This document shows, in pieces, positions 19,800 to 29,488 of a stretch of 36,198 nucleotides of DNA (the stretch's first letter is position 1; each line of letters starts with the position of its first letter). The notes beneath the pieces were generated by a model that saw only the letters and a list, made by a program, of their open reading frames with translations, ran no database searches and was not told the origin of the DNA. The DNA is from Chara braunii (lineage: Eukaryota; Streptophyta; Charophyceae; Charales; Characeae). Location: contig BFEA01000088.1 of the NCBI GenBank assembly GCA_003427395.1, forward strand, positions 1,943,698 through 1,979,895, written 5' to 3'. Both the position numbers and the translations under genes were made by a program.

Positions 19800-20420
19800 G
19801 AGTGGTTATCAGATGTCGCCACTCGCTTCCCGCCACCCGTTACCTTTGCCTGTGCCCCGTCCAAGCGCTCCCGCCATCGGCTCCTGGGATTAACCGATCT
19901 GATCTCATTCCTTCCGTCGTCCGCTTCCCGCCACTCGCTTCCCGCCACTCGCTTCTCAGTCGAGTAATAATTCCCGCGCACTTGCAGCAGCGCTTTCATT
20001 GCCCGCGAATCTCATCCGATTGTTTTGAAACGATTCCCGACAAAACCCCACTCCACTCTCACAGCAAATGCCTCCCTCTATTACCCCGCTAACACTCCAA
20101 TTGCCCGACGTGTGAATGGCGGGAAATGCTTATCTTCGTCACCACCGTCTCCGACATCATCGGAACCGTTCCCGCCATGTAACTCATCCGCCAGTTGCCC
20201 GACGGTTTTCCCGCCATTCCTCTAATCATACTCTTAAGTCAGGAGGGGGGTTTCCCGCCATTCCTCTAATCATCCTCTTAAGTCAGGAGGGGGTTTTCCC
20301 GCGAGTCCTCTAATCATACTGACCTAACCGCTTGTTATGCCGCTTGGCGCCAAATATAACAAGCGGCGTGGCGGCTTCGTCTTGTTTGCGGGCGGAGTAT
20401 CTCCCGCCATCATGCCATTG
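19800..20420. repeat. CCCGCC-rich segment with a tandem repeat
   Basis: TTCCCGCC or close variants recur many times. At 20208-20310 they sit in a roughly 46-52-bp tandem repeat (CCGCCATTCCTCTAATCAT.CTCTTAAGTCAGGAGG) of two and a bit copies. TTCCCGCC matches the plant E2F site core, but clustered repeats alone do not show regulation. No supported ORF. Confidence 0.6.
20328..20366. repeat. Perfect 11-bp stem hairpin with TTGGCGCCAA in the loop
   Basis: CCGCTTGTTAT (20328-20338) pairs with ATAACAAGCGG (20356-20366). The 17-base loop contains the palindrome TTGGCGCCAA, the symmetric E2F-type site. Confidence 0.75.
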
Positions 20421-21200
20421 TCACCCTCGATGCTGAGAAGCAGAGCACCACTGAGCAGCCGCCTTCCTCCACCTCGACCTCGACATGACGCGAACAGGCA
20501 CTGCCTGATTATGGCTACCGGCAGTGCCTCGGCATCACCAGAGCAAACCTGAGGAGGTAGGTAGGGAAAGGTGAACGTGCAGAATGTGCGCGGTGAAGGT
20601 GCAGTGCGCAGTGTGAGCGTTAACGCTACGCAATTTTAGGAAACGTACGGGCCTCTACAGGAGCGCCCAAATTCATCCAACTAGAAACGTTTGTACTCTA
20701 TTTTTTTTCCGCGGCCGATAGCTGGGCCAAGTACTGGTGGTTTAATGTTTGGGCGGGAAGAACTATTATGATGGGAGAAGGGCGAAATTGGGAGAGGTGA
20801 AGTGGGGTCGTGTTTTTGGAATGGGGATGTTTTCGCCTAGAAGGAACAACAATGGGTGAACGTGAGAGAACACCTCCCAAGTCGAAGGGAGAAAAAGAAA
20901 GCCACCACTCCGTACCTCTCCCCAAACCACGGGTAAGTGCGCACCATATTGTTGCTGGAAGAGCAAAGCGGTACCAGCCACTCGTCCCGGGTATTATTTT
21001 GCGGTCGGTGTATCTTCCCATGTTCTTCTGGAAGATTCGTTCCCATTTTGCAGCTGTGGTGAGCAGTGGAGCGAGGCCCAACGTGGGGACTGTGATGTGG
21101 GCATGGGCGACTTTTTTGAGTGCTACAAAACGAGGTCCGGGAGGCTTGACACTCGATTGTTCTTCTTTTCTTTTTCCTTTTTAATTCTACATTTTTTTCG
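20421..21200. other. Unassigned stretch with a MITE right end
   Basis: No convincing gene. GCAGTGGAGCGAGGCCC at 21063-21079, with upstream GTGTATCTTCCCATGTTCTTC-like family sequence from about 21007, marks the right part of another GGGCCTCGC-ended MITE whose left end I cannot place. Confidence 0.5.
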
Positions 21201-21209
21201 AAAATTTTG

Positions 21210-21360
21210 TTTTTTTTTGAAGCAACTCAAATCATTCCAAATGAGAGACGGACAGAGGCCCGGGAATACACCTCGACAATACAACCGGGTCAATCAAACA
21301 TGCTGGGGCCATTACCCAGCTGTGGGCTTCTGGAAACCGGGTCCAGTGTCCCTCCTCTTA
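21210..21360 (-). mobile_element. LINE 3' tail fragment
   Basis: A T-run (21210-21218) represents a short A-tail on the minus strand. CTGGGGCCATTACCCAG (21303-21319) and GGAAACCGGGTCCAGTGTCC (21332-21351) match the 3' UTR of the full-length LINE at 2481-2527. It is severely 5'-truncated. Confidence 0.75.
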
Positions 21361-21531
21361 AAGTACTCCAAAAAAAACAAAAGAATGAAAGGCTTCTTCT
21401 ATTCCTCCTTTCCTCACAGTCTACCCAGTGAAAATTCTGGGAGCATTACCCAGTTTATAAACCCATGAAAAAGTAGAAACTTGTTGGATAAACCAACGCA
21501 CCTCTAAGAGGCAAAATGGATTCTGGCAGAC

Positions 21532-21534
21532 TTA
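21532..21534. repeat. TTA TSD of Harbinger element (left)
   Basis: TTA directly before the left TIR, matched by TTA at 29486-29488. TWA is the preferred PIF/Harbinger target. Confidence 0.85.
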
Positions 21535-21557
21535 GGGGCTCGTTAGACACTCCTCGG
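21535..21557. repeat. Left TIR of Harbinger element (23 bp)
   Basis: GGGGCTCGTTAGACACTCCT plus CGG, perfect inverted complement of 29463-29485. Confidence 0.92.
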
Positions 21558-21661
21558 CGCGTCCTCGGGCTCCGAGGGGAAATCCTCGGGGCAGCCCGAG
21601 GAATTTCCCGCTTTCGTTCCACTGCTCCCTCGGGACGACGCCCGAGAATGCTCCGAGGACT
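21552..21661. promoter_or_regulatory. Left subterminal CCGAGG/CCTCGG array
   Basis: About seven CCTCGG or CCGAGG hexamers occur in 110 bases next to the left TIR, with an equivalent array at the right end. Subterminal repeats in this class are typically bound by the Myb/SANT protein or transposase; binding here is inferred, not shown. Confidence 0.65.
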
Positions 21662-22171
21662 GGCCGCGGGGAGACGTATAATTCCATACGCGGCCGCGGG
21701 ACGAAAGTTTGGGCGGTGGTCCATCGTCCGGTGTCCGTGCAAGCGGCCTTGGTCCACCGCGTTCAGCCTTCGAATTCGAAAAGGGACTGCCGCCGCCTCA
21801 ATGAGGAAAAAATCCGCGCGCGCGCGTGCACTTTCAAAATTCAAATTTCGAATCGGCCGACCATGCCGTGCGGTGTGGTTCCGCGGGGACATGCGGGTAC
21901 CTTGGGGCGACCCCATGGGGGACTCTGGGGGGTTTTGCAGTGGGCGTCACGCGAGGGAGCCGCTAGCCGTTGTGGCGCCATCCCAATGTTCCACACGTAT
22001 TTGAAGAGATGCCTCTCCGTGGCCCTCCGTCGACTGTTGTGAGCGTCTCGTTCCGCCTTGCTCGTTCGTCTTCACGCACCGCTGCACGGCCGCCATCTCC
22101 GCCAACTTGCTCGTGGGCAGTCCATTGCTGGGGGCGTCCGGTCGAGTGTTGGGCGAGTTCACTCCGCGAGG

Positions 22172-23422
22172 ATGAGTGCGATGTCTGAGGTGGTCCATGT
22201 GCGTGAAGTGGGTGACGGAGATGACGTCGGGGCCGGGTTGTCCGTTGTGGAGAGGGCTGCCGTGACGTCTGTCGTAGCCGCCGTCATCATGCATTGCGAC
22301 ATGGAGGTCGAAGGTCAACGGCGGTGGGCACAACTACCTGCCCAGAGAAGGAAGTTGATGCCGGCAGCGACGACCGAAACGTTGGATAGCGCTGCCATCT
22401 GTGATGCCGTGTTGGAGGTGTGTTGTGCACTGGGATGTGGGGGACTACCGAGGGCGACGCCGAGGTGGTGGGTAAAAAGGAGGACGGGGGGGACTTGGGA
22501 GGATCTTCGGCCTGCGGACGACGCCACTGACGATTACTTCCGCGACAAGTTACGGATGTCTCCACGTGTCTTCCGCGAGATCGTTGAGAACTTGTCGCCG
22601 ATTCTCCAGCGACGCGTGACGTTCTATAGGGAACCGTTGCAACCAGACCAGATCGTCGCCTACGCGCTGTACAGGAGGGCATCTAGCGAGACATACGAGA
22701 GCAGCAGCTGCAGCTTTGGGATTGGCAGGGCTTCAGGTTTGGTGGCCGTCCGGGACGTTACTGCTGCGCTACTTTTGGTGCACAGGGAGAAGGTAGCATG
22801 GCCGACTGGGGTGCGGAAGGCGATCGTTCTGCGTGCTTTTGCAGACAAGGGTTTCCCGAACTGCCATGGGTGCATCGACTGCACCCATATCTACGTGGAC
22901 AAGCCAGCGAATGCACCTGCAGAAGACTACTACGACCGCAAGAGACGCTTCTCTGTCGTTGCTCAAGTGGTGGTCGACTTGGACTTGCACATCCTGGACG
23001 TGTTTGTGGGATATCCGGGGAGCTGCCACGACGTCCGGATCATCCATCTCTCCACTCTATGGTCGCGGGCGGCGGCGGGAGAGTTGTTTACAGGGCCTCC
23101 TGTGCTGCTACCGTTCCAAGTGCAGACGAATGGTTATTTGCTGGCCGACAATGGTTACCCGCCGAGCGAATGGATGGTTGTCCCGTTTGGCGGCGTGGNG
23201 NAGCATCCCCTGGAGAGTCGNTTCGACANCAAGCAGAAGACCGCGAGGGGGGCAGTGGAGAGGGCGTTCGGGAGACTGAAAGGAATGTGGCGCTTGTTCC
23301 TAGGCTCGCACAAGACCAACATGGAGACCTTGCCCCAGCAGTTCGTGGTCGTCTGCATTCTTGCACAACATCCTAATCGACGCCGGCATCCCTTTCAACG
23401 AGAACTTGTTGTAAGAGGTTGA
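22172..23422 (+). pseudogene. PIF/Harbinger DDE transposase (HARBI1-like), late frameshift
   Basis: This nuclease cuts and joins the transposon ends. The open frame reaches up to 22058, but the ATG at 22172 (MSAMSEVV) is a plausible start. An N-terminal helical region (FRDKLRMSPRVFREIVENL, about residues 125-145) precedes the DDE_Tnp_4 domain. Conserved acidic positions are D236 (GCIDCTHIYV), D287 (GSCHDVR), D326 (LLADNGYP) and E363 (AVERAFGRLKGMWR). Near 23358-23363 one extra base shifts the frame just before the conserved LHN motif; the motif continues in another frame to a TAA at 23412-23414, and coding-like sequence persists beyond it. Ns at 23199, 23201, 23221 and 23229 sit between the third D and the E. 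It may have been active recently. Confidence 0.88.
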
Positions 23423-24640
23423 CGCCAATGGAGTTCGTCGTCGGGTGGATCTCGGGATCCATCGCCCCCCCAGGCCGTTGTGCATGGAAACTTCTACGGG
23501 GGAGGCGATCATGCTGCGGCAGGCGCTGGCGGAGCGAATGATGCGGCGATGACGGCAGAGGGACCTCGCGAGGCGGCGGGAGCTGCGGGCCGTGTATGAT
23601 GGAGGAACATTTGACGGCGGCGGTGGGAGGAAGCAGTGTGCGGAGAGACGACGGGCGCTGTACATGTGCCATGCCGTCCAATTTTCGGTCAGCAGTGAGG
23701 GACGTAGAGCGGAGAGTGATAATCATGTCTCGTAGACCCCGCGCCATATGCCGTCCGTTTTAGAGTTTGTCGAAAGTTTTTCCTTTTCGTTTTTCGATCC
23801 GCGACTTCGGGCTGGTGCGTTGATAGTGGGGCGTTCCCTGTTGGTGTGGGCGAGTCTTTGGGCAACGAAAACGACGGCGGTGGCCGGTTAGTGTGATTAG
23901 TAAATGGCGTTGAGATGGAGTTGTTGTCTGCCACGAGCGGCAGTCGTGTACATCTCTTCGGGCTCCTTCGGGACGTTCTACGGAGAGCAATCATGTCGGC
24001 AGTGTGTTTTTATAATTCGCAAGAGTTTGGTGATTGTTGGGTTGTGATCAGAAAGTGTTGTTCGTTGTCGGCGACTGTTTTCCTTCCTCTCCTACGCACT
24101 CCCTGCTGCATGGATGGAATGCTGACGTGTGAAAGAAAGAAGTCTGCGAGCGCAATCAAATGGTGTTTACATGTGTTCATATAGACAAATGGAATTCATG
24201 AAGATGCAGGAAAAGAGTTTTGTGTCTGCCTTCATTCGTCTGCCTCTTCATCGTAGGGTTGCCAGTGTTTGGTGTATGAGTGCGTGTTGTGATAAAATAC
24301 AACGATATGCAAATGGCAATGATCAATGGTCATCGCAGATTTATGTTCACAAACAATTCCGAAAACAAGTGAAGCATAAAAAAAAAAAAAAAAAAAAAGC
24401 TCCAAATAAAACAAACAAAAAACAAATAGAAATAAAATAAACAATATACAAAGGAAGGGAAGGATCGATCGGTTTGCGTTCGGGAAGCATGCCAACACAA
24501 AAGAAAGGAAGAGTCGAACTGGGCTGAAGAGAAGGAAAGTAGAATAGCACGTTTCCAAATTATAAAGCACACGACACTATATATAAACATCAAAAAGATT
24601 TTCGACGCCGCACCAGCGGCGTGCCAAAAACGGTGGTCCA
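23423..24640. other. Non-coding interior of the Harbinger element
   Basis: The first 120 bases still read as a C-terminal transposase extension in the shifted frame (VRRRVDLGIHRPPRPLCMET-like) up to a TGA near 23550. The remainder contains an A-run (24379-24398) and no supported gene. Confidence 0.6.
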
Positions 24641-24979
24641 CTAAAAAAATCTACACTGCACTGGGTTGCTGAAAGCCCGCGGGATCTGGCGACGACGTGT
24701 ATGAGCACCAGTCCTCACAGTAGACGACCATCGAACACGGCCGTCTGCACCATCATCATCATCGTCATCATCATCATCGGCATCATCATCTTCATCATCA
24801 TCATCATCACCATCATCATCATCATCGGCATCATCATCATCGGCATCATCATCATCGTCGCCATCATCAACATCATCATCATCATCATTGTCGTCATCAT
24901 CATCATCATCCTCGTCATCATCCTCATCCTCATCATCGTCGTCGTCGTCATCATCGTCGTCGTCGTTTTTGTCGTCGTT

Positions 24980-25036
<57 letters not shown>

Positions 25037-25804
25037 GTCGCCGTCTTCATCGTCATCACCATCTTCATTATCGTCGTCATCGTCGTCGTCGTCGTCAGCA
25101 CCCTTCGCGATGGCCAGGAGGTGCAGGCGAGTTTCCTGTATCATCTTCACCAGCCCATGCCCCTCCGTCTCGTTCCAGAAACGATGATCGTCGACCCACA
25201 GCCGTGCTTTCGTCTCCAGAGCCGCCACGCCTCTCGTTCGCCTCTGCCTGTTGATGAGCGGATCGTCGTCATCATCACCATTACGCCCGTCGCCCCCGCC
25301 TCCTCCCGCTCCCCCCGTCGACGTGCCCGCAATGGCACCCGGCGCCGCGACATCCTTCGCCCCGCTGCGCGCGGGGGGATGGGGCCTGCTTGCTGCAGTC
25401 ACCGCCGCCCCCTCCTCCCTTCTCGCCCGTCCCGCTGCTGGCATCGCCTGGGTCGACGACGCCCGCAACGGCTGTTGTCTGCCAATGTCATGCGCCGCGG
25501 GGACGTCTTCGATGCCGCCTTCCCCCCCTTCATCTCCGCTGATCATTCGCGTGGCGGTTTGTTCACGCGAGCTCCCTTTGACGCCATGATACGTGTCCGC
25601 CTCCGATTCGAAATCGTCGTCCTCGTCGTTGCTGCCCTCCGTGATCCACTCTTCCCGCGCGGCCCTGCCAATTACCAGGGCGCCGCCGCCTAATGCCTTC
25701 CCCTTCTTCGCCTGATGTCTCCCCCGCTTTACGGCGGTAGCAGTTTCGCCCTGATTCGACTCCCTCCCCTTTTTCCCCTTCGCTGCGTTGCGCGTGTTCG
25801 TCAT
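24641..25804 (-). CDS. Aspartate-rich ORF inside the Harbinger element
   Basis: I do not recognise a named family. From the ATG at 25804 (MTNTRNAAKGKKGRES) it encodes 387 residues; the frame stays open upstream to 25867. The N-terminus is basic (Lys/Arg-rich, about 1-45) and may act as a nuclear signal. A Ser/Glu/Asp-rich segment (DEDDDFESEAD) and a Gly/Ala/Pro-rich linker follow. A short conserved-looking block, LWVDDHRFWNETEGHGLVKM (about 220-240) and then IQETRLHLLAIAKG, comes next, followed by roughly 110 residues that are mostly Asp, encoded by an imperfect ATC/GTC trinucleotide array. The C-terminus is basic. It lies on the same strand as, and downstream of, the SANT ORF. It could be an accessory protein or a captured exon; the Asp tract may be repeat expansion. 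Confidence 0.5.
24743..25100. repeat. CAT/CGT trinucleotide array encoding poly-Asp
   Basis: About 350 bases of imperfect ATC/GTC (GAT/GAC on the other strand) triplets. A pure run of ATC lies at about 24980-25035. In other frames it gives poly-Ile, poly-Ser or poly-Met, which are shadows. Confidence 0.9.
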
Positions 25805-26795
25805 CGCTGTGAAGACGAACGACGTCGATGGCGGACGGCTGGTGGAGGAGACTGCTGAGGGCCGCACAACCTGCCGCTATCTGCGTGTGATTGAACAGAC
25901 GCCAGACGCGCGGACGGCGCGTATCTCACGGCAACACTGATGACCCGGCTGCCACGCCGCCTTGTCGAACAGCCACGAAGACGCGCGCTGCGCAAGTTTG
26001 AACGGCGACACCGTGTCCAAGCGAATTCGGCGACGAAGACGACGTCCGAAGAGAAGGAGGTGTGTCGACGAGGTGTCCAGGCGCAGTTCGCGACGATGAC
26101 CGACACGGCTTCCGACTGAAAGGAAGCAGGCGTGTCGCCTGGTCCAGCGCGCTGTCGACTGCCCTGCAATGCGCCGTGCGACAACACCGCCAGGACTGCA
26201 TGGACTGGACTGCTGTGTTCTGTGATCGGTGGATGGGCGCCCGCGAAGTTTATAACGCGAAGGCGCACGTGTCGAAGGCACCGTTCGGCGGTACGGAAGA
26301 GGGGCCCTCTACTGGTCGGTGATGCGGTCGCGGGTGGGGGCAGGCCGAAGGGAATGCATTCGCAGGATCAACGCGTTCGCATCCCGCTGTCCCTCACACG
26401 TGCTGTCATTGAGCTGTATCCCCTGAAACACACCCCCGCAGCGACAAACCCCCTCGCCATCACATGAAGGCGGAACACCGAAATAAAAAAAAAACCTGCC
26501 ACTCCCTACCACCCAGCCCATTGGAGCCTCACAGACAGGCATGCACAAAGACGTCTCCATTGGAAGGCGGCCTTTGAATGCCATGCCGCATATAGTGTTG
26601 GCCAAAGAAAGGAGGTCGTTTCAGTACATAGATGTTCGTCGCAAGAACGCAAACATGAAGCAACATAAAACAGAAAAATTTAACAAAAAAGGAAAAAATA
26701 CCAAAAAAACAAAAAACACAAGTTATCCTCAACACACTACCATGAATTGATCCAAAGGACCTATACAAAAAAAAACTCTCTCTCTCTCCACATTG

Positions 26796-26868
<73 letters not shown>

Positions 26869-26987
26869 CATGGAAAAAGAACGAGGCACGAGCAACGTCC
26901 ACATCCATGCGACTGCGGTCGACGATAGCGGATTCACAATGATGTGACGGCTATAGCCGACCAATGATCCCCGACGGTCGCACGTGT
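25805..26987. other. Spacer between the two minus-strand Harbinger ORFs
   Basis: GC-rich, with several overlapping open frames but none with a recognisable domain. A perfect CT microsatellite (about 26799-26863) lies at its left side, downstream of the SANT ORF. It may hold the promoter of the Asp-rich ORF. Confidence 0.5.
26799..26863. repeat. (CT)n microsatellite
   Basis: About 32 uninterrupted CT dinucleotides. Confidence 0.95.
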
Positions 26988-28781
26988 CTACCGTTCTCGT
27001 ATAGCCTTCGCTATTTCTAGCAGCGCCTGACACATAAGCTTGCTAACTTCAGTGGAAGCAGAACAGTGTTGTTTCTGGATCTCCACCTCCACTTCGATAG
27101 CTTCGCACTGCCAAATCTGGATGGAGCATTGTCTCTTGCTCGCGCTCTCCATCGTCTCGCACTGCCTCCTGCTGGCGCTCTCCATCGTCGACGCCATCAA
27201 TGCCCCATGCTTGTCCATGCACTCCGACAACGCCTCGAATGTTTGCCGCTGCACATTCTTCCTCTTCCCGAACCCGGCCGGGCCACCACTCGTCTGTGAG
27301 CCACCCCGTGCTGAGCTGTCGTCTTCGTCGTTTCCATCACCGCCGGCTTCACCATCCCCCACAGATTCCAGAGTCGCCGACTGTGCAGATGGGAGTTGCA
27401 CACCCCCTGCCCCGCCAGTGTCTGCAACATTGGTCGGGCTGATAGTGTGGCTCCTCTCCTTCGCCCCTTTGATCTCCTCGAAGATGGCTCGATCCATGTT
27501 GAAGTTGAATCCTTTCTTTGCCCTCAGCTGACTCGTCAGCTGGAAGAAGTCCTCCTTCCCCGACATGCGCTTGAAAGTGTGGACCTTTTTGAAGTGCTGC
27601 ATGAGATTGTCCCATTTTTTCCCGCATTTGTCTGCCGGCCTGTCGACACCGACCTTCAGCAACCTCTCCCGGACGTCCATCCATTTCCACTCCCTCGTCC
27701 GCATCCGAGCAAAGTTGTGTCCCGACGCTTGCAGCTGGGCGTCCTGATCCCGCTTCGCCCTGATTAGGGCCACCATGTGTTCCATGGACCAGAAATTCTG
27801 CCCTCCTTCCCCACCACCCTCGCCTTCCGCATCTGCAGAGGCCGTCGTCGATCTCGTCCGCCTGCGCACCGCTCTAGTCGAAGTGCTGCCCCTGTCGCCC
27901 CTACCGCCCCTCCCGCCCATGTTCGGCGCACGCAACGGGAACACGTCGCCGCTATCGTCGTCGTTTACGTCGCACTGAACTTCGTCAGCGTTTGCCCACG
28001 CGTCACCCCCCCCGGCGGCCACGTGTGCTTGCCCACTCTGCTCGCCCACTCGTAAACGCTCCACACCTTTCGTTATGGACTCTTCTTGCTGCAGCTGCAA
28101 CTCCTGCCTTGCATCCTTCCACACCCGCCTGCCATCTCCATGCGCGCCCTCGGAAGGGAAATCTTCGTGAGTCACAGCCCGATCAACGGGACGACGAACG
28201 CGGTCGTGCCCCCCGGACAAAGGAGGACTGAGGGTCATCCACTCAGGACGTTGCCCGACAGTGCGTGGAACTGACGGGCCAGAAGTCGCCTGTGTTCGAG
28301 GCCATGCCATCGTCCTCCCCGACGTCACCTCTGCCGCCGCTACGCCCCTTGTGCCCCTGCCGCCGAATGTGACCTGGCCCGCGTCGTCGTCGGGATAAGG
28401 GTTCACGAGCACAGTGCGCGTGACAGAAGACGGGTTCCCGCTCCGGAGGTCAAATGTGAGATCGACAGGGAGGAGGCAATCCTCCTCCTCCGCGCCGTCG
28501 TGAAGGAGGGAAGTGAACGACTGCCCGTACTTCGTCCCGCGACGATCATACAATTGGCTACCCGTCCACTCCTGGGTAGACCCGCTACCTAGCGGAACTA
28601 TCGTCGACTCGTCCACCTCCACCTCCCCCTCGTCCGAATCAGGCAGCGATTGCAAGTGAGGCGGCAGTCCTTCGTACGGTGACGGACCTGCCGCCCTTCT
28701 GTCTGCACTGACACAGATCGGAGCCCGGTCGGTTGGATAAGGGCCGAACAACATCCTCTGAGTCGGCCGCCTCCCGTCCAT
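26988..28781 (-). CDS. Harbinger Myb/SANT-like (trihelix) DNA-binding protein
   Basis: PIF/Harbinger elements encode a second protein with a Myb/SANT or trihelix domain that binds the transposon ends and brings the transposase into the nucleus. Here the domain lies at about residues 325-435 (WSMEHMVALIRAKRDQ, then REWKWMDVRERLLKVGV, CGKKWDNLMQHFKKVHTFKR and a GFNFNMDRAIFEEI tail), with the spaced tryptophans of this fold. The C-terminus is helical and contains a short internal repeat (MESASRRQCE/MESASKRQCS). I chose the ATG at 28781 (MDGRRPTQRM), giving 597-598 residues. An in-frame ATG at 28922 would add a strongly hydrophobic segment (LPLLLLVVILLVVAVFV), odd for a DNA-binding protein; the frame is open up to 29441, inside the subterminal repeats. 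The frame is intact. Confidence 0.85.
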   Translation of the reverse strand: MDGRRPTQRMLFGPYPTDRAPICVSADRRAAGPSPYEGLPPHLQSLPDSDEGEVEVDESTIVPLGSGSTQEWTGSQLYDRRGTKYGQSFTSLLHDGAEEEDCLLPVDLTFDLRSGNPSSVTRTVLVNPYPDDDAGQVTFGGRGTRGVAAAEVTSGRTMAWPRTQATSGPSVPRTVGQRPEWMTLSPPLSGGHDRVRRPVDRAVTHEDFPSEGAHGDGRRVWKDARQELQLQQEESITKGVERLRVGEQSGQAHVAAGGGDAWANADEVQCDVNDDDSGDVFPLRAPNMGGRGGRGDRGSTSTRAVRRRTRSTTASADAEGEGGGEGGQNFWSMEHMVALIRAKRDQDAQLQASGHNFARMRTREWKWMDVRERLLKVGVDRPADKCGKKWDNLMQHFKKVHTFKRMSGKEDFFQLTSQLRAKKGFNFNMDRAIFEEIKGAKERSHTISPTNVADTGGAGGVQLPSAQSATLESVGDGEAGGDGNDEDDSSARGGSQTSGGPAGFGKRKNVQRQTFEALSECMDKHGALMASTMESASRRQCETMESASKRQCSIQIWQCEAIEVEVEIQKQHCSASTEVSKLMCQALLEIAKAIRER

Positions 28782-29304
28782 GGCAACGCTCGTCCTCGCC
28801 CCTACTTTCCTGCGACTACGTGAAGGCAACCTCCCCAATATGCACACGTGAACAAAGACCGCAACGACAAGCAGAATCACGACGAGGAGGAGCAGCGGCA
28901 GCTTGCGAAACACGTCGGCCATGTAAGGCAACCGCAACGTAAGGGCCAACCTGACAACGACAAACAGCAGACGCCAAGTGATGGCTGATGACGCCCTCCG
29001 CCGGTTTACATTGCAGACCTCTGCTGTCGGCGACGGACGTACAGCCCGACGAATTTCGAAATGGCCGCCCGTTGGAGGCCTGTCCGTTTCCCGCGGGCGC
29101 GCGCGAGCGGCCGGGTCACCTGGGGCCCTCCGCGGACCCCGTCCGCCACTCTTCGTTACCGTTGCCACTGTCCCTACCGAAGTCGAACGTCGCCGGCCGG
29201 TAATGTCCGCCCACACCTCGACTGGACCACCGTTGTACCACACTACAAAACTGTGCCGTCGTCGAAGGCTGCCGCCGCCGTCCCTATTTTCTCGGAAACT
29301 CCCA

Positions 29305-29468
29305 CTCCGAGGGACCTCGCGAGGTGCCTTGGGGAGCGCAGCCAAATGGCTGTGGCCCGAGGACGCCCCGAGGACACCCCGAGGAAATGCTTTCACATCG
29401 GTTTCCAAGGAACTCTCTCCGAGGACAGATGGAACGATCATTTCCTCGGGATTTTTTAGCGCCCGAGG
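29305..29468. promoter_or_regulatory. Right subterminal CCGAGG/CCTCGG array
   Basis: About seven CCGAGG/CCTCGG hexamers within 165 bases of the right TIR mirror the left array. Confidence 0.65.
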
Positions 29469-29485
29469 AGTGTCTAACGAGCCCC
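29463..29485. repeat. Right TIR of Harbinger element (23 bp)
   Basis: The inverted complement of 21535-21557 with no mismatch, followed by TTA at 29486-29488. Confidence 0.92.
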
Positions 29486-29488
29486 TTA

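Larger units (their letters stand above)
21535..29485. mobile_element. PIF/Harbinger DNA transposon, 7.95 kb, three ORFs
   Basis: The termini are perfect 23-bp inverted repeats beginning GGGGCTCGTTAGACACTCCT, flanked by TTA on both sides. CCGAGG/CCTCGG motifs are concentrated within about 130-180 bp of each end. Inside are a plus-strand Harbinger-type DDE transposase (22172-23422), a minus-strand Myb/SANT protein (28781-26988) and a minus-strand Asp-rich ORF (25804-24641). The first two are the standard pair for this superfamily; the third is extra. The transposase and minus-strand ORFs converge. A late frameshift and four Ns in the transposase mean this copy is probably not autonomous as assembled. 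Confidence 0.93.

Noticed and set aside
19736-20092. 118-codon ORF in the CCCGCC-rich segment
   Set aside because: It runs through repeats and lacks any domain or plausible codon bias.
22798-23376. 192-codon plus-strand ORF and 148-codon ORF overlapping the transposase
   Set aside because: They are out-of-frame shadows of the DDE transposase, which carries the conserved motifs.
24701-25693. 330-codon plus-strand ORF rich in Ile/Val, and poly-Ser and poly-Met frames nearby
   Set aside because: They are other-frame readings of the trinucleotide array that encodes poly-Asp on the minus strand; composition is pure repeat.
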